The notes beneath the pieces are model-generated. The model searched no databases. It saw only the letters and a list, made by a program, of their open reading frames with translations, and had not been told where the DNA came from. Below, piece by piece: positions 45,350 to 54,479 of a stretch of 64,000 nucleotides of DNA; within the stretch, counting starts at the first letter, position 1, and the number at the start of each line of letters is the position of its first letter. The DNA lies in contig CAXXJQ010000003.1 in NCBI GenBank assembly GCA_963665045.2, positions 1,302,001 through 1,366,000 of the forward strand, written 5' to 3'. This DNA is from JAFGRU01 sp016934985. Lineage in GTDB: Bacteria > Desulfobacterota > Desulfuromonadia > Desulfuromonadales > JAAYDE01. Position numbers and translations under genes: made by a program.

Positions 45350-47054
45350 AGGGATTCCTGAAAAACTATTTTCAGAGCCAAAAGGTTTTTATTCCAGTTC
45401 TTTCACAATTGGGTACCGTGGGCAGTAAAAGAGCATTGAACGGCTCACTGCCTCTGTAATCGCCATATAAAGCTTCAGCATCGGACTTTGGAACCGTTGA
45501 TGGGTGAAAAAAAGCCATAAAAGCAGCTTTTGCAGCCACTTTTCCAGATTCATAACGATAAAGGTTACGGCTATGGCGGTGACGCTGGTTCCACTCAGTT
45601 TGGCCATGACCCGGCCGAGACTGAAACGGCGTTTCCCTTGCCCGAATTTTCCTTCGATGGGAATGCGGTCAAGTTCATCCTGGCGTTGCTGCTGCTTTTT
45701 TTCCCGGAATTCTTCCGCGTTCTCTGCCGTTTTCCTGGGAGGCCGGCCAAGGGGTGGTCCGGACAGCCGGATGCCATGCGTTTTACAGAATTTCCGGTTT
45801 TCCTGGCTCCGGTAGATCTGGTCGCAATGAACCGATTCCGGATAGTAGCCGAATCGGCGCTTGTAGGCTTCGATCTGCCCGATCAGATCCGTAGACTCGT
45901 TGAAGTTGTCCCAGTCCAGACGGTCCAAAAAAGCCATGCCGTTGACCAAGCTGGCCGAGAGTTTGGCCCCGAATTCGGTGGCAGCGGAAACCTTGCCGCG
46001 AACGATGGGACGAACATGGGGCTGGCTGATGCTGACGATGCGGTCACTGATGCGGTGACAGCGCTGGTCGTACATCCACTGCTGCTGGCGGTAAAGCTCT
46101 TGAATAACCAACAGGTCGCGGTATTGACGGGGACTGAGCCGGGTAAGGGAGGATCGGTCGACAAGCCGTTCAATGATAGTCAGGTTGCGCTTTAAAAAGC
46201 GCAGTTGCTGTCCCAAAGCCTTACGGATCTTACCCGCCGAGGGTTTACGGCTTTTGCTGTACTTCAAAAACAGACGCCGCGCTTTCTGCCGGTAGGTGCG
46301 GGGCTTCTTGGCCTGGCCTTTCAGAGGCTCGAAAAGGATATCGATGATCCGCTCGCTTTTTTCCCGGGCTTCGTTGACGAGGCTGATATCGGTAGGATAA
46401 CGGATATCGGCGGGAGTGCAGGTCGCATCGACGACCAATTTGCCCTTGTTGCCATCGGTGGGTGGGGTGTTGTTGTCCGAATCCTCATCGTCAGGGGGAG
46501 AGGACGTCTCCTTTTTCTTTTCCTCACTTCGTTCGGCTTGAATGATTTCTTCATTAATCCGGTTGAGTTGCTCCAGGCTGAAGCGCTGGCGGAAATGGAC
46601 GAACATGGAAGGGTCAAAAGGGGCTTCGTCACGAAACTCGTGAAACCCGAGAAAGTATTGCAGATACGGGTTTTCGCGGATCTGCTCCACAGCCTCTTCG
46701 TCGCTTATGCCGAGACGTTCTTTAATAATGAGAGCTCCAAGGGCTACCCGCGCTGACTTGGCGGGCGGTCCCTGGCCGCTCTCGGAAAACTGCTTTTCAT
46801 AGAAGGCTTCGACGGTTTTCCAGGGGACCATGCGGGCCAAAAGTACCCAGCGGTTATTGCTTCTGAGCTTGCCGCCGAAAGGCAGATAAAAGTCTTCGAA
46901 GGCGAGTTGGTTGTCAGGTGTTTTTCGGTACATAGTTCCAAAACCAAGTGCAAGGGTTTAAAGGGTAAGAGCTTGTTTTCCTTGCACAATTTACCATAAA
47001 TTAAACTATTTTTCTTATGTTTTTTAATGAGTTGTGAGTTGTTCAGGAAGCCCT
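45350..47054 (-). mobile_element. IS5-superfamily insertion sequence, complete
   Basis: 1,705 bases. Terminal inverted repeats begin AGGGATTCCTGAAAAACT on the left (45350-45367) and AGGGCTTCCTGAACAACT on the right (47054-47037, complement), two mismatches. Flanking AAGT at 45346-45349 and 47055-47058 is a 4-base target duplication. The element holds one transposase gene. Family placement is by transposase resemblance. Confidence 0.85.
45389..46933 (-). CDS. IS5-superfamily DDE transposase (DUF772-type N-terminus)
   Basis: 514 residues, apparently intact. N-terminal part resembles DUF772 transposases: FEDFYLPFGGKLRSNNRW, ALGALIIKERLGISDEEAV, FLGFHEFRDEAPFDPSMFVHFRQR. A central acidic linker (about 140-160, EKKKETSSPPDDEDSDNN) is followed by VVDATCTPADIRYPTD, which holds a likely catalytic aspartate, and EGKFGQGKRRFSLGRV with a likely glutamate. 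Catalyses cut-and-paste transposition. It lies inside inverted repeats with a target duplication, so the element was active recently. It separates the left glycosyltransferase from the pyruvyltransferase cluster. Confidence 0.9.
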   Translation of the reverse strand: MYRKTPDNQLAFEDFYLPFGGKLRSNNRWVLLARMVPWKTVEAFYEKQFSESGQGPPAKSARVALGALIIKERLGISDEEAVEQIRENPYLQYFLGFHEFRDEAPFDPSMFVHFRQRFSLEQLNRINEEIIQAERSEEKKKETSSPPDDEDSDNNTPPTDGNKGKLVVDATCTPADIRYPTDISLVNEAREKSERIIDILFEPLKGQAKKPRTYRQKARRLFLKYSKSRKPSAGKIRKALGQQLRFLKRNLTIIERLVDRSSLTRLSPRQYRDLLVIQELYRQQQWMYDQRCHRISDRIVSISQPHVRPIVRGKVSAATEFGAKLSASLVNGMAFLDRLDWDNFNESTDLIGQIEAYKRRFGYYPESVHCDQIYRSQENRKFCKTHGIRLSGPPLGRPPRKTAENAEEFREKKQQQRQDELDRIPIEGKFGQGKRRFSLGRVMAKLSGTSVTAIAVTFIVMNLEKWLQKLLLWLFFTHQRFQSPMLKLYMAITEAVSRSMLFYCPRYPIVKELE

Positions 47055-47136
47055 AAGTAATCCGGTTCGCCCCCCCTTTTCTTCCAAAAACCATTTCATT
47101 ATGCCCATTAAGTGGGTCAGGCCACAGGTTCACAGC

Positions 47137-48213
47137 CTAAATTGCCCTCAAAGTGTTTGCGATCTCCCTCCACTTGGATTCGAACCGTAATTGATCATAC
47201 TGCTGTCCCCCTAGAACCAACATTTCATTCAGCAATGACTCCTGGATTGATTCACCCGAATCGACAAATTTGATATAGGGCAAATCTTGAAGCCATAACT
47301 GCCATACGCCTTTAACTTTTCCACTATAATTATTTAGTGCAATACAAGGGGTTCCTGTAATAACAGCGAAGATCATACCATGCAAGCGATCGGTGATTAT
47401 TAGGCGCGAACGACAAAATTCATTAAGTATCTTTGAAACCTCCATTTCCCGGTTTTTCAGAGAAATGTGACGAGAAACAGCCGTGTCCGTCTCATTTGCC
47501 GATTCACCGACGGCCAACAATTTCTCCTTGATTTCAAATAAACAATTTTCAGAAACAACCTTTTCTTTGTCCGAACGAAAACATAACAATACCCCCTCAC
47601 GATCAAACTTATGAACGGAATGATTCAAATAAAGAACAACATCCGGGGCACTTAGAATATCTTTAAAATTCCCCCCACATAGCTCTTCCTTTACAAATCC
47701 AATGGAATAATCGCGGACCCAGAGATGTAAATTACGATGAGCCTGATACAGATCTCGCGTTATAGCTTTTTCCATCATTCCATTAGGAGATGAATCAAAA
47801 AAAACGGTTTGGGGGAAAATTACGATTTGGTTGTCAGGAAAACTTCTTACAACGGACCTAACCATTTCCTCTTCAACCATCCAAAGTGTTCCCAAAAATC
47901 CCCCTCCGACGACAACTAAACAATCCGATGGTCGTATAAATTTCTGGAACACCGTAATATATTTTCGGAAGATTTCTCCAGGTATTTCTACCACGGTTGC
48001 TTCTGGTAATTCCCTCGTAAAAAAACTTTTCATCGCCGCAGCGATTGCATGGTCACCTATGTTTCCGTGTAGGGGAGAACCTATGTTGATAATCCGAGCG
48101 CTATGTCCATCACTATTCTTAAAGCTTTGAATGATCTTCCGTTTTAATTGTTTGCATACCCTCCCCCACCGGATTAGTCGTATCCTCTTTTTTATATACT
48201 TCTTTAAAGACAT
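47137..48213 (-). CDS. Polysaccharide pyruvyltransferase-family protein
   Basis: 358 residues. PS_pyruv_trans (PF04230) features: GNIGDHAIAAAM near the N-terminus, VVVGGGFLGTLW, IVIFPQTVFF and TDRLHGMIFAVITGTPCI near the end, with conserved histidine/arginine. These enzymes add pyruvate ketals or related modifications to surface glycans in the cytosol. RBS AAGGGA. 26 bases before the radical SAM gene stop. The product is unknown. Confidence 0.85.
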   Translation of the reverse strand: MSLKKYIKKRIRLIRWGRVCKQLKRKIIQSFKNSDGHSARIINIGSPLHGNIGDHAIAAAMKSFFTRELPEATVVEIPGEIFRKYITVFQKFIRPSDCLVVVGGGFLGTLWMVEEEMVRSVVRSFPDNQIVIFPQTVFFDSSPNGMMEKAITRDLYQAHRNLHLWVRDYSIGFVKEELCGGNFKDILSAPDVVLYLNHSVHKFDREGVLLCFRSDKEKVVSENCLFEIKEKLLAVGESANETDTAVSRHISLKNREMEVSKILNEFCRSRLIITDRLHGMIFAVITGTPCIALNNYSGKVKGVWQLWLQDLPYIKFVDSGESIQESLLNEMLVLGGQQYDQLRFESKWREIANTLRAI

Positions 48214-48239
48214 TCTTTCTTCCCTTTAATGCCCGAGGT

Positions 48240-49337
48240 TCACTTCCATCTCAGCCCTTTAAGCGAGCGAATTAAGAAAGAATAACGCAAATTATGCCAA
48301 AACTTTTGTACGGATGAATACTCAGTATTCGCGTCTTTCAACTTTTGAGATAAAAATGCCTTCATCTCAGGGTTAAGCCACTCATCTCCGCCGCTTGTCA
48401 CCCGGTTTCGAATGCGATCATAAGATATTGATTTATGTTCAGGTATAATGCCTAATGTCAAAAATGCATGTCCATTATAACAGTGTGGTTGACTGCATTG
48501 CCTTCCAATAGGGATTCTTTTTACTGGTTTTTGCGTATCCTCAAAAAGATTCCACTTTCTTGAAAAATTACAATAACATTGCTGTATATTACCTGTTCCT
48601 AAATTCAGATAGGCAGACCACGCACCCGCATAACAAAATTCCTTTCTTTTTTCCCCAAAAATAGACAATTTGTAACTAAACATTTCAGAATCAAAAACAT
48701 TCCATGTATTTTCATAATCTTTACGCGACAACTGGGATAAAATGGGCTTATCACGTATAGGCGATGCATCATCTCTCGCAATAGTGACATGACATGGAGC
48801 ACCGACTTTTTCCTTTGAAAGTTGCATTATCTCCTCAATGAGTGGTATGGCTTCATCACAAGGAATTAATTCTAAAGAAAATGAACAGCCTGCTTCCCGA
48901 ACTTTCTGAATGTTCCTAAAAAATAGTTTCATTAAACCTTTTTTCTTCAACTCGCTATAATGGTACGAAAACTTAAAACCCAGTCGGATCAATAACTCTT
49001 CAGGTAATCTTAAAATTTCATCGAACCGCTTCGCAACTGTTCCATTGGTTACAACCATTACATAGTGACCTTGCTCCAAAATAACGCGGATATAGTCTGT
49101 CATCTGAGGGGGCAATAATGTTTCACCACCCCCACAAATATTAAAATGGCAAACCCCTCCAAAACGTTCTTGCAAAACAGCTTTGGAAACAGTCTCAGGG
49201 GAATATTTAAACGACGGAAGTTTTTTGGAAAAAAGCCGTTTCTGGGTAATATAGCAATAATGGCATCTAAGGTTACATGTGGTAACAGGGACATACGTAT
49301 CGATGAACATTTTCATTTTTGGAAGCTTCTGAGCCAT
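48240..49337 (-). CDS. Radical SAM protein in a glycan gene cluster
   Basis: 365 residues. Canonical cluster motif CNLRCHYC (CxxxCxxC), GGE-like CGGGETLL and later cysteines (FCYAG, CYCNF, QCSQPHC) that could hold an auxiliary Fe-S cluster as in SPASM-type enzymes. Radical SAM enzymes use reductive cleavage of SAM. It is wedged between the pyruvyltransferase and deacetylase-like genes, all on the minus strand, so it may modify a sugar or a lipid carrier, but this is inference. Substrate unknown. Confidence 0.85.
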   Translation of the reverse strand: MAQKLPKMKMFIDTYVPVTTCNLRCHYCYITQKRLFSKKLPSFKYSPETVSKAVLQERFGGVCHFNICGGGETLLPPQMTDYIRVILEQGHYVMVVTNGTVAKRFDEILRLPEELLIRLGFKFSYHYSELKKKGLMKLFFRNIQKVREAGCSFSLELIPCDEAIPLIEEIMQLSKEKVGAPCHVTIARDDASPIRDKPILSQLSRKDYENTWNVFDSEMFSYKLSIFGEKRKEFCYAGAWSAYLNLGTGNIQQCYCNFSRKWNLFEDTQKPVKRIPIGRQCSQPHCYNGHAFLTLGIIPEHKSISYDRIRNRVTSGGDEWLNPEMKAFLSQKLKDANTEYSSVQKFWHNLRYSFLIRSLKGLRWK

Positions 49338-49352
49338 CTTTCACAACTCTCT

Positions 49353-50240
49353 TTAAAGAATAAATTTGTAACCATGCTTATTAAACCATTTAAAGCTGGT
49401 TTCCATTCGAGCCCTAACCTGCCGGTCCATTGCCCATTCATGAGTGAAAACCACAATGCGTTTTTGATCTCTCAATTTTTCCAATGCCCATCGTATCCAA
49501 AAAATATTTTCGTACCGGAGATCAGTTCGCCAATACCCCCCCCTTGAGGGCTGATTTGAATCAAAGGGTAAAAAACCTTTCTTAAACACTAATTGACTTT
49601 CTTCCTTCGAAAGGGCGTACGCCTTTCTTCCCCCCATGTCAGGTGCAAGTAAATACTTTGTTCCACCCTCGACTATTGAAGAAATCCACCCGCTTTTAGC
49701 AAAAAAATAGTCCAACCGCAATATCTGTGCCCGGGCACATTTGCCGGCAAAACGGTCAATCTGAGTATTTGCCCAAAAAAAAGATTGTGAAAATTCATTT
49801 TCATTTTCCAATTTTGCTTTCTCAATGTCAAAATGAGAACTGTGATAGGCAAACTTCAACCAATTACAAGAAGCTTCAAACTCTTTTTTGAACCTATCCG
49901 GAACCAAGGAAAGATCAAAATCATCCTTCCTTGCATAAACGTAACAGGTAATTTTTGATCCGTATTGCCGATGAAACTCAAACAACTGGTTAAAAAAAGC
50001 AACCTCAAAAATAGAATTCACATCCGGCATAGTCAATTTCTGAAGGCTTTCGACACAATCATCAATACTTACATGAACAATCTTCTCCGCACTTATGTAT
50101 TCGCCAGGAAAACTAAAATGCATATAACCTCCAATCCCTACAAAACAACAGAGGACAATGGATAAAATAGCACTTAGCAACCATTTTTTCCACACAACTC
50201 CCTTCTTTTTCCGATGATTTAGAATAGAATGCCGATTCAT
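49353..50240 (-). CDS. Deacetylase-like membrane-anchored protein
   Basis: 295 residues from ATG 50240 (the frame is open to a TTG at 50267). One N-terminal membrane helix (about WLLSAILSIVLCCFVGIGGYM), then a periplasmic domain with KIVHVSIDDC, AYHSSHFDIE and IVVFTHEWAMD; the pattern of Asp-Asp, His..His and a late HEW fits the polysaccharide deacetylase/NodB-like fold, remotely. Substrate unknown. Together with the radical SAM and pyruvyltransferase genes (15-26 base gaps) it forms one cassette. Confidence 0.68.
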   Translation of the reverse strand: MNRHSILNHRKKKGVVWKKWLLSAILSIVLCCFVGIGGYMHFSFPGEYISAEKIVHVSIDDCVESLQKLTMPDVNSIFEVAFFNQLFEFHRQYGSKITCYVYARKDDFDLSLVPDRFKKEFEASCNWLKFAYHSSHFDIEKAKLENENEFSQSFFWANTQIDRFAGKCARAQILRLDYFFAKSGWISSIVEGGTKYLLAPDMGGRKAYALSKEESQLVFKKGFLPFDSNQPSRGGYWRTDLRYENIFWIRWALEKLRDQKRIVVFTHEWAMDRQVRARMETSFKWFNKHGYKFIL

Positions 50241-50422
50241 ATTTCGGTTGTACTTCTGATATCCCAATTAAAAACTTCCTTGGGTATCCAGTAGTCGAGA
50301 CGCTCCCTTGTTCGATGGTTAATCCTGGGAATCAGCTTATTTAACTTTGTTTCTGTTAAATGCTCGGATCTCGTTCCTTTCAGAAAATCAATGTGCGCAA
50401 ACCTCTGTTGACAAATCAACAA
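50237..50422 (-). pseudogene. Remnant of an IS30-family transposase (C-terminal end)
   Basis: About 60 codons on the minus strand. The end reads FLKGTRSEHLTETKLNKLI followed by RINHRTRERLDYWIPKEVFN, the typical C-terminal pattern of IS30 transposases (a FPKGTD... and LNNRPRKxLGYxTPxEVF-like signature). No upstream transposase body or inverted repeats are seen. It lies between the deacetylase-like gene and the truncated trmL copy, so it marks an old insertion at the breakpoint. Confidence 0.7.
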
Positions 50423-50551
50423 AACTAGAAATCCCTATTTCAATTTTATTCTATGGTCTTGAAGGACCTGGGTAGCCTCTACACAACAAGAGGTTTTTCC
50501 AAAGGTCATCGGAAACCGTAGAAAACCGTCCAAATATCTGCTCAACAGCAC

Positions 50552-50881
50552 TTGAAAAGTGAAGGGCTGGATTACTGGGACTGGGTTCACCTTTATCTTT
50601 GGAAGTCTTGTACAGAACTAAAAGATGCCTATCCCGGTGCCCGCTTCTGGCTGCTGTCAAAAAAAGCCGAACAGCCATACACAAACGTCCAATTTCAAAA
50701 AGGCGACTTCCTGGTCTTCGGCAAAGAAACTTTCGGCCTCCCGGAAACACTCCTAAGTGAAAACCCTGAATTCGCCATCCGCATCCCCATGGTAAATGAA
50801 AATGTCAGAAGCCTTAACCTGTCGTCCTCGGTAGCTGTCGTCTTGTACGAAGCCCTCCGCCAGACCGGACAGTTAAAATAA
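50552..50881 (+). pseudogene. 5'-truncated second copy of trmL
   Basis: Codes for the C-terminal ~105 residues of TrmL (SEGLDYWDWVHLYLW to the end) without the SPOUT N-terminal part, and without a good start codon or ribosome site. Counting by eye, about 34 of 330 bases differ from the intact copy at 43655-44137; the central ~200 bases are nearly identical and the last ~50 differ a lot. Non-functional on its own. Together with the IS30 remnant it marks a recombination endpoint. Confidence 0.88.
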
Positions 50882-50947
50882 CCACAGGATAACCAGCAAA
50901 CCCATGATCACTTTTTTAAGCCCAATTTTTAAATCTGGTGGATTTTC

Positions 50948-51832
50948 TTAAACACGCCAGCTCCCATCAAAACGATTATGGGAAAAAAGCCCCTCCCCTA
51001 CTCCGATTTGAAAGTGCTGGTCCTGCCACCATTTACAGTTAAGCGGGCGTTCGGGTGATTGAAAACCGTTACTGGTCCGTGATGAGGGGTTGGCATCGAC
51101 ATATGGCATCAGTTTGTTCAAAAAAAGACCTGCGGAACAAAGGACGGACTGATTAGTCCAGTTAAGGCAGGACGAATCAACAATATACAGATCCTCATCG
51201 GTTTCTACTTTTTTAATCAATTCAGGGAACAGCAGATGCGGTTCCTTTTCGAGATAGACTGAGCGCCCGCACACATTTTTAGCCCGCCCCGGCCGTAACG
51301 TTCTGTTTAGAAAACGTTTAAATGTGTCTTTGGTCAGATCCCCAAACTCTCCCAAATACTGTAGGCGCGGATTCATGTTTTTAATGGGAAAGTAGCGGCA
51401 GTACTTCTCAATAGCCTGAAAGCCCTGCCCAACATGCCAGCAATGGCGAAGACGCATAATATCAATTTTCTTTTGAGCGAGAAGATCCAGTGCAGTGGAA
51501 AGCCGTTTTTTTACAATCTCAATATTCTCAACAAGTGGACAATCATTTTCCATGAATAGCACGAAATCAGTATTCATGTGCAGCGCGTGTTGACGCATGC
51601 CTTCGGCAATTCCAACGTTGGGGCCACCTATGGCTTCGATACCAAATTTTTGGGCAATGGCACGATCCGTGTTATCCATATCCTGGAAAAAAATGACGGC
51701 CCGGTCAAAAAGTCCGATTAGTTCAGCCTGCCGATAACTTTCTAAAGTTTTCCGAAGAGTTTCGTGGCTTTTCCAACTGACTATTCCTATGCCAACGGTG
51801 ATTTTTTTCCCGTCTGAAAGCTTTTCGGTCAT
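50948..51832 (-). CDS. Glycosyltransferase-like protein (GT-A fold)
   Basis: 294 residues. N-terminal VGIGIVSWKSHETLRKTLESY resembles GT2-type enzymes; a FMENDCPLVENIE stretch takes the place of the usual DxD. The rest has few family motifs (MRLRHCWHVGQGF; KVETDEDLYIVDSSCLNWT). Probably a glycosyltransferase of surface glycan assembly. Convergent with the trmL fragment, and separated from the next gene by an empty 580-base gap. Confidence 0.68.
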   Translation of the reverse strand: MTEKLSDGKKITVGIGIVSWKSHETLRKTLESYRQAELIGLFDRAVIFFQDMDNTDRAIAQKFGIEAIGGPNVGIAEGMRQHALHMNTDFVLFMENDCPLVENIEIVKKRLSTALDLLAQKKIDIMRLRHCWHVGQGFQAIEKYCRYFPIKNMNPRLQYLGEFGDLTKDTFKRFLNRTLRPGRAKNVCGRSVYLEKEPHLLFPELIKKVETDEDLYIVDSSCLNWTNQSVLCSAGLFLNKLMPYVDANPSSRTSNGFQSPERPLNCKWWQDQHFQIGVGEGLFSHNRFDGSWRV

Positions 51833-52414
51833 ATTATCTCTTTTCAGTTGTCATCAATCGAACCAAGATATTACCTTGTATCTTGAGTTTAAATTTCAAC
51901 ATTTCAATAAACACCCAAAAACTAATCATATTCATTTTTCTTAATTGAGCAAAACAAAACTTTCAACCAAACCCACGAAAACAAATGAGGATTACAAGAT
52001 TCTTGAAATTTCAGCGTGACATCTATAGGAACCGAGCTGAGGAAATTTCCGCAACAGCGGATTTTGAACCAAATTTCCAAATAGGGCTAATAAATAAAAA
52101 AGGATTTTAAAAGCATCCATATTTTTTGTTTTTCTCTTGTCACTTCCTCAAAGAAAAGGGTGCCGGATTTTTCCCTTGGTTTTTTATGTTTTGCTTAAAC
52201 AAGCACATACTTGCAGTCCCAAATTGAATGACGTAAACTATGAAAAAATTTGATTCTAATTCCCAATTTTCAAAAAATTTAGGCCCTTCATTAATTTGAT
52301 GTAATCGCTTGCAATTCCATGACTTTTAAAGAATTTTTTCTTTTTTTGATTTTTAATCGTGCAATCTAAAATTTAAATCGAGTGGAACGTTTCTCTTGGG
52401 AATCTAATAAAAAA
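51833..52414. other. AT-rich gap between divergent glycosyltransferase genes
   Basis: About 580 bases with low GC and many homopolymer runs. A weak AAGGG/CCCTT hairpin with a T run is at about 52157-52190. No open frame of note and no recognised RNA. It probably contains promoters for both flanking genes but none is clear. Confidence 0.45.
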
Positions 52415-53146
52415 ATGTCCGGAAAAAAAATACACGTGATCTCAGTTAAATGGGGGACCAAGTATCCCCCTAAGTATGTGAACCGGTTGCGATCAATGGT
52501 TAAAAGGAATCTTACTAACCCTCATACTTTTTGCTGCCTGACGGATGATGCGGAGGGCCTTCACCCTGAAATCAAGGTGCTCGAACTCGAAAAAGAAGGG
52601 TTGCAGGGCTGGTGGAACAAACTCCTGCTTTTCAAAAATCCTTTCTACAGTCTGGAAGGCACAGCACTTTATTTCGACCTTGACGTTGTCATTACCGGAA
52701 GCCTGGATTTCATTGTCGAACAGCCAGATCCATTCTGCATCATCAGAGGTTGGTCCCGGAATAAGATGTGGAACAGTTCGGTTATGAAATTCGAACTTAA
52801 CCAGTATGCCCACATCTGGGAATCGTTTCTAGAGCAAAAAGAAAAGGTTCTCGAATCTTACGCAGGTGATCAGGAATGGATTTTTAAGTGCATGCCAGAC
52901 GCAGCAACATTTCCCGCCGATAAGATCGTGTCTTACAAAAAATCATGCAATTCCAAAGCATTTCGCCATTTAAATAAACTTTTTCTGGGAAAACTTGAGT
53001 TCAAAGCGCCCCGAAAAGCCAAAACAAATTTACCTCCTGGGGCAAGCATCGTCGTTTTTCATGGCAAACCTGATCCGGAAGATGTAAAGCACGGTCCCTG
53101 CGGGGTATGGAAGCATGCACCCTTCATCGCAAAAAACTGGATTTAA
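52415..53146 (+). CDS. Glycosyltransferase with DxD motif, paralogue of the gene at 58440
   Basis: 243 residues from ATG 52415. The start matches its paralogue at 58440-59195 (MSGKKIHVISVKWG and MKQESAKVLCMKWG), so a GTG at 52382 is not used. A YFDLDVVITGSL motif (YLDLDVVITGSL in the paralogue) with DxD fits a GT8-like sugar transferase fold. KWGxxYxPxYVNRLxSMVxRNL is shared at the N-terminus. Probable role in LPS core or O-chain sugar addition. It is transcribed away from its neighbour on the left. Confidence 0.75.
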   Translation: MSGKKIHVISVKWGTKYPPKYVNRLRSMVKRNLTNPHTFCCLTDDAEGLHPEIKVLELEKEGLQGWWNKLLLFKNPFYSLEGTALYFDLDVVITGSLDFIVEQPDPFCIIRGWSRNKMWNSSVMKFELNQYAHIWESFLEQKEKVLESYAGDQEWIFKCMPDAATFPADKIVSYKKSCNSKAFRHLNKLFLGKLEFKAPRKAKTNLPPGASIVVFHGKPDPEDVKHGPCGVWKHAPFIAKNWI

Positions 53147-53206
53147 CTCTTTTTTGGAAGACAATTTTCATCAATAGCATGGCCTATCTGTAATTAATGA
53201 CGAAAA

Positions 53207-54301
53207 CTATTCTGAAAGAGCACGTTCATAAACCGATATGACCCTTTCAATCATGCGTTCGGGCCGGTAATCTTTTTCTGCAACTTTCTGAGCCAGGTCA
53301 GCCTTAGCTCGGGTTTTTTCAGGTTGGGCCAGCGCTTCATTTACTGCGCGTGCGAGATCGACTGGGTCCTGAACTTTATGAAGCATTCCAAGTTCCCCAC
53401 CCCTTAATGTATCAGGAATAGCACCTGCATTTGCACCAACAACGGGTGTGCCCAACATCATTCCTTCAATAACGACAAGACCAAAGGGCTCCCGAAGGGA
53501 CGGTACCAGCAAAAGGTCAGCCGCCCTAAGAAGCCGTGGTATGTCTTCCCGGTACCCTAAAAAATGAACAAAGTCTGCTATGGACAGTTCCATTGCCATT
53601 TTTTTCAAAGTATCGCTGAAGTCAGGGTTGTATTCCAGCTTTCCCGCTAGCAGTAGATGAACATTAGGGTGCTTTTTCCGAATGTAAGGAAACGCCTGAA
53701 GTAAAATGTCCTGACCTTTTGGTATTCCAATACGTCCGTAAATAAGTAAAATAACGGAATCTTTCGGCAGATTAAATTGTTGCAGCGCCCATTCACGGGC
53801 CTCCCTTCTCGGCATTTGGGCATGCGGATGCTCATGCAAATCGGTTGAGTTTTCTATCGTAATGATACGGTTTGCAGGAAACCCGCATTCTTCTTGGTAA
53901 TAGGAAGCTGTATGTTTGGAATTGGCAATCATTAGGCCCGCCTCGGCTGCCTGCCGATAAGGGGGAGCATCATTTAAAATTCGCAAGTGGGTTATCAGCG
54001 GCACACCTGTTTTTTTATGCAGCTTTAACCCCAGCCGGGTTGCACCACCCAAGTGGCAATGAATCAAATCGATACCTTTTCCACGAATAAAACGAGAAAG
54101 CTTAAACACTCGAAAAACCTCGTCCATATATGCCGACGCAACAACCACCCCCTCATTTTGGCATCGCTGCAAAAAAGATTCGCCCCTTTTACCGGCGACC
54201 CAAACCTCGTGGCCTTGCGCCATTAATCCCTTAGTCAATGTCAAAACCGAACGTTCAGAACCCGCAAAACGTTTGGATTGTATTAATTGTAAAATACGCA
54301 T
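53207..54301 (-). CDS. Family 4 glycosyltransferase
   Basis: 364 residues. GT-B fold: RFAGSERSVLTL near the N-terminus, HCHLGGATRLG, LIYGRIGIPKGQDILL and the C-terminal donor site VPSLREPFGLVVIEGMMLGTPVV (E-x7-E). Transfers a sugar with retention from a nucleotide donor. Convergent with the gene at 52415. The adjacent ISL3 element lies 59 bases upstream of its start, possibly separating it from the downstream cluster. Confidence 0.9.
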   Translation of the reverse strand: MRILQLIQSKRFAGSERSVLTLTKGLMAQGHEVWVAGKRGESFLQRCQNEGVVVASAYMDEVFRVFKLSRFIRGKGIDLIHCHLGGATRLGLKLHKKTGVPLITHLRILNDAPPYRQAAEAGLMIANSKHTASYYQEECGFPANRIITIENSTDLHEHPHAQMPRREAREWALQQFNLPKDSVILLIYGRIGIPKGQDILLQAFPYIRKKHPNVHLLLAGKLEYNPDFSDTLKKMAMELSIADFVHFLGYREDIPRLLRAADLLLVPSLREPFGLVVIEGMMLGTPVVGANAGAIPDTLRGGELGMLHKVQDPVDLARAVNEALAQPEKTRAKADLAQKVAEKDYRPERMIERVISVYERALSE

Positions 54302-54405
54302 TGGTCAACTGTCCGAGAGGCCACCTTTCCAGAACAAAGGATAGAGTTTCAATTACAACAAAGCCTCTTCCGTAGAATCTGTGGGTAGAGGGTTGTAAAA
54401 ATTAG

Positions 54406-54479
54406 AGCATTGCCTTTCCAGGATGGGTAGGATGGTTTTTCCCGAAACTATCAAACCCAAACTCCAAAAAGGCAATGCT
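54406..54479 (+). promoter_or_regulatory. Hairpin covering the transposase start codon
   Basis: AGCATTGCCTTT (54406-54417) is complementary to AAAGGCAATGCT (54468-54479), which contains the ribosome site and the ATG at 54475. In the transcript this 12-base stem would hide the start. Transcription from outside would carry both arms; transcription starting inside would lack the first arm. Confidence 0.6.
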
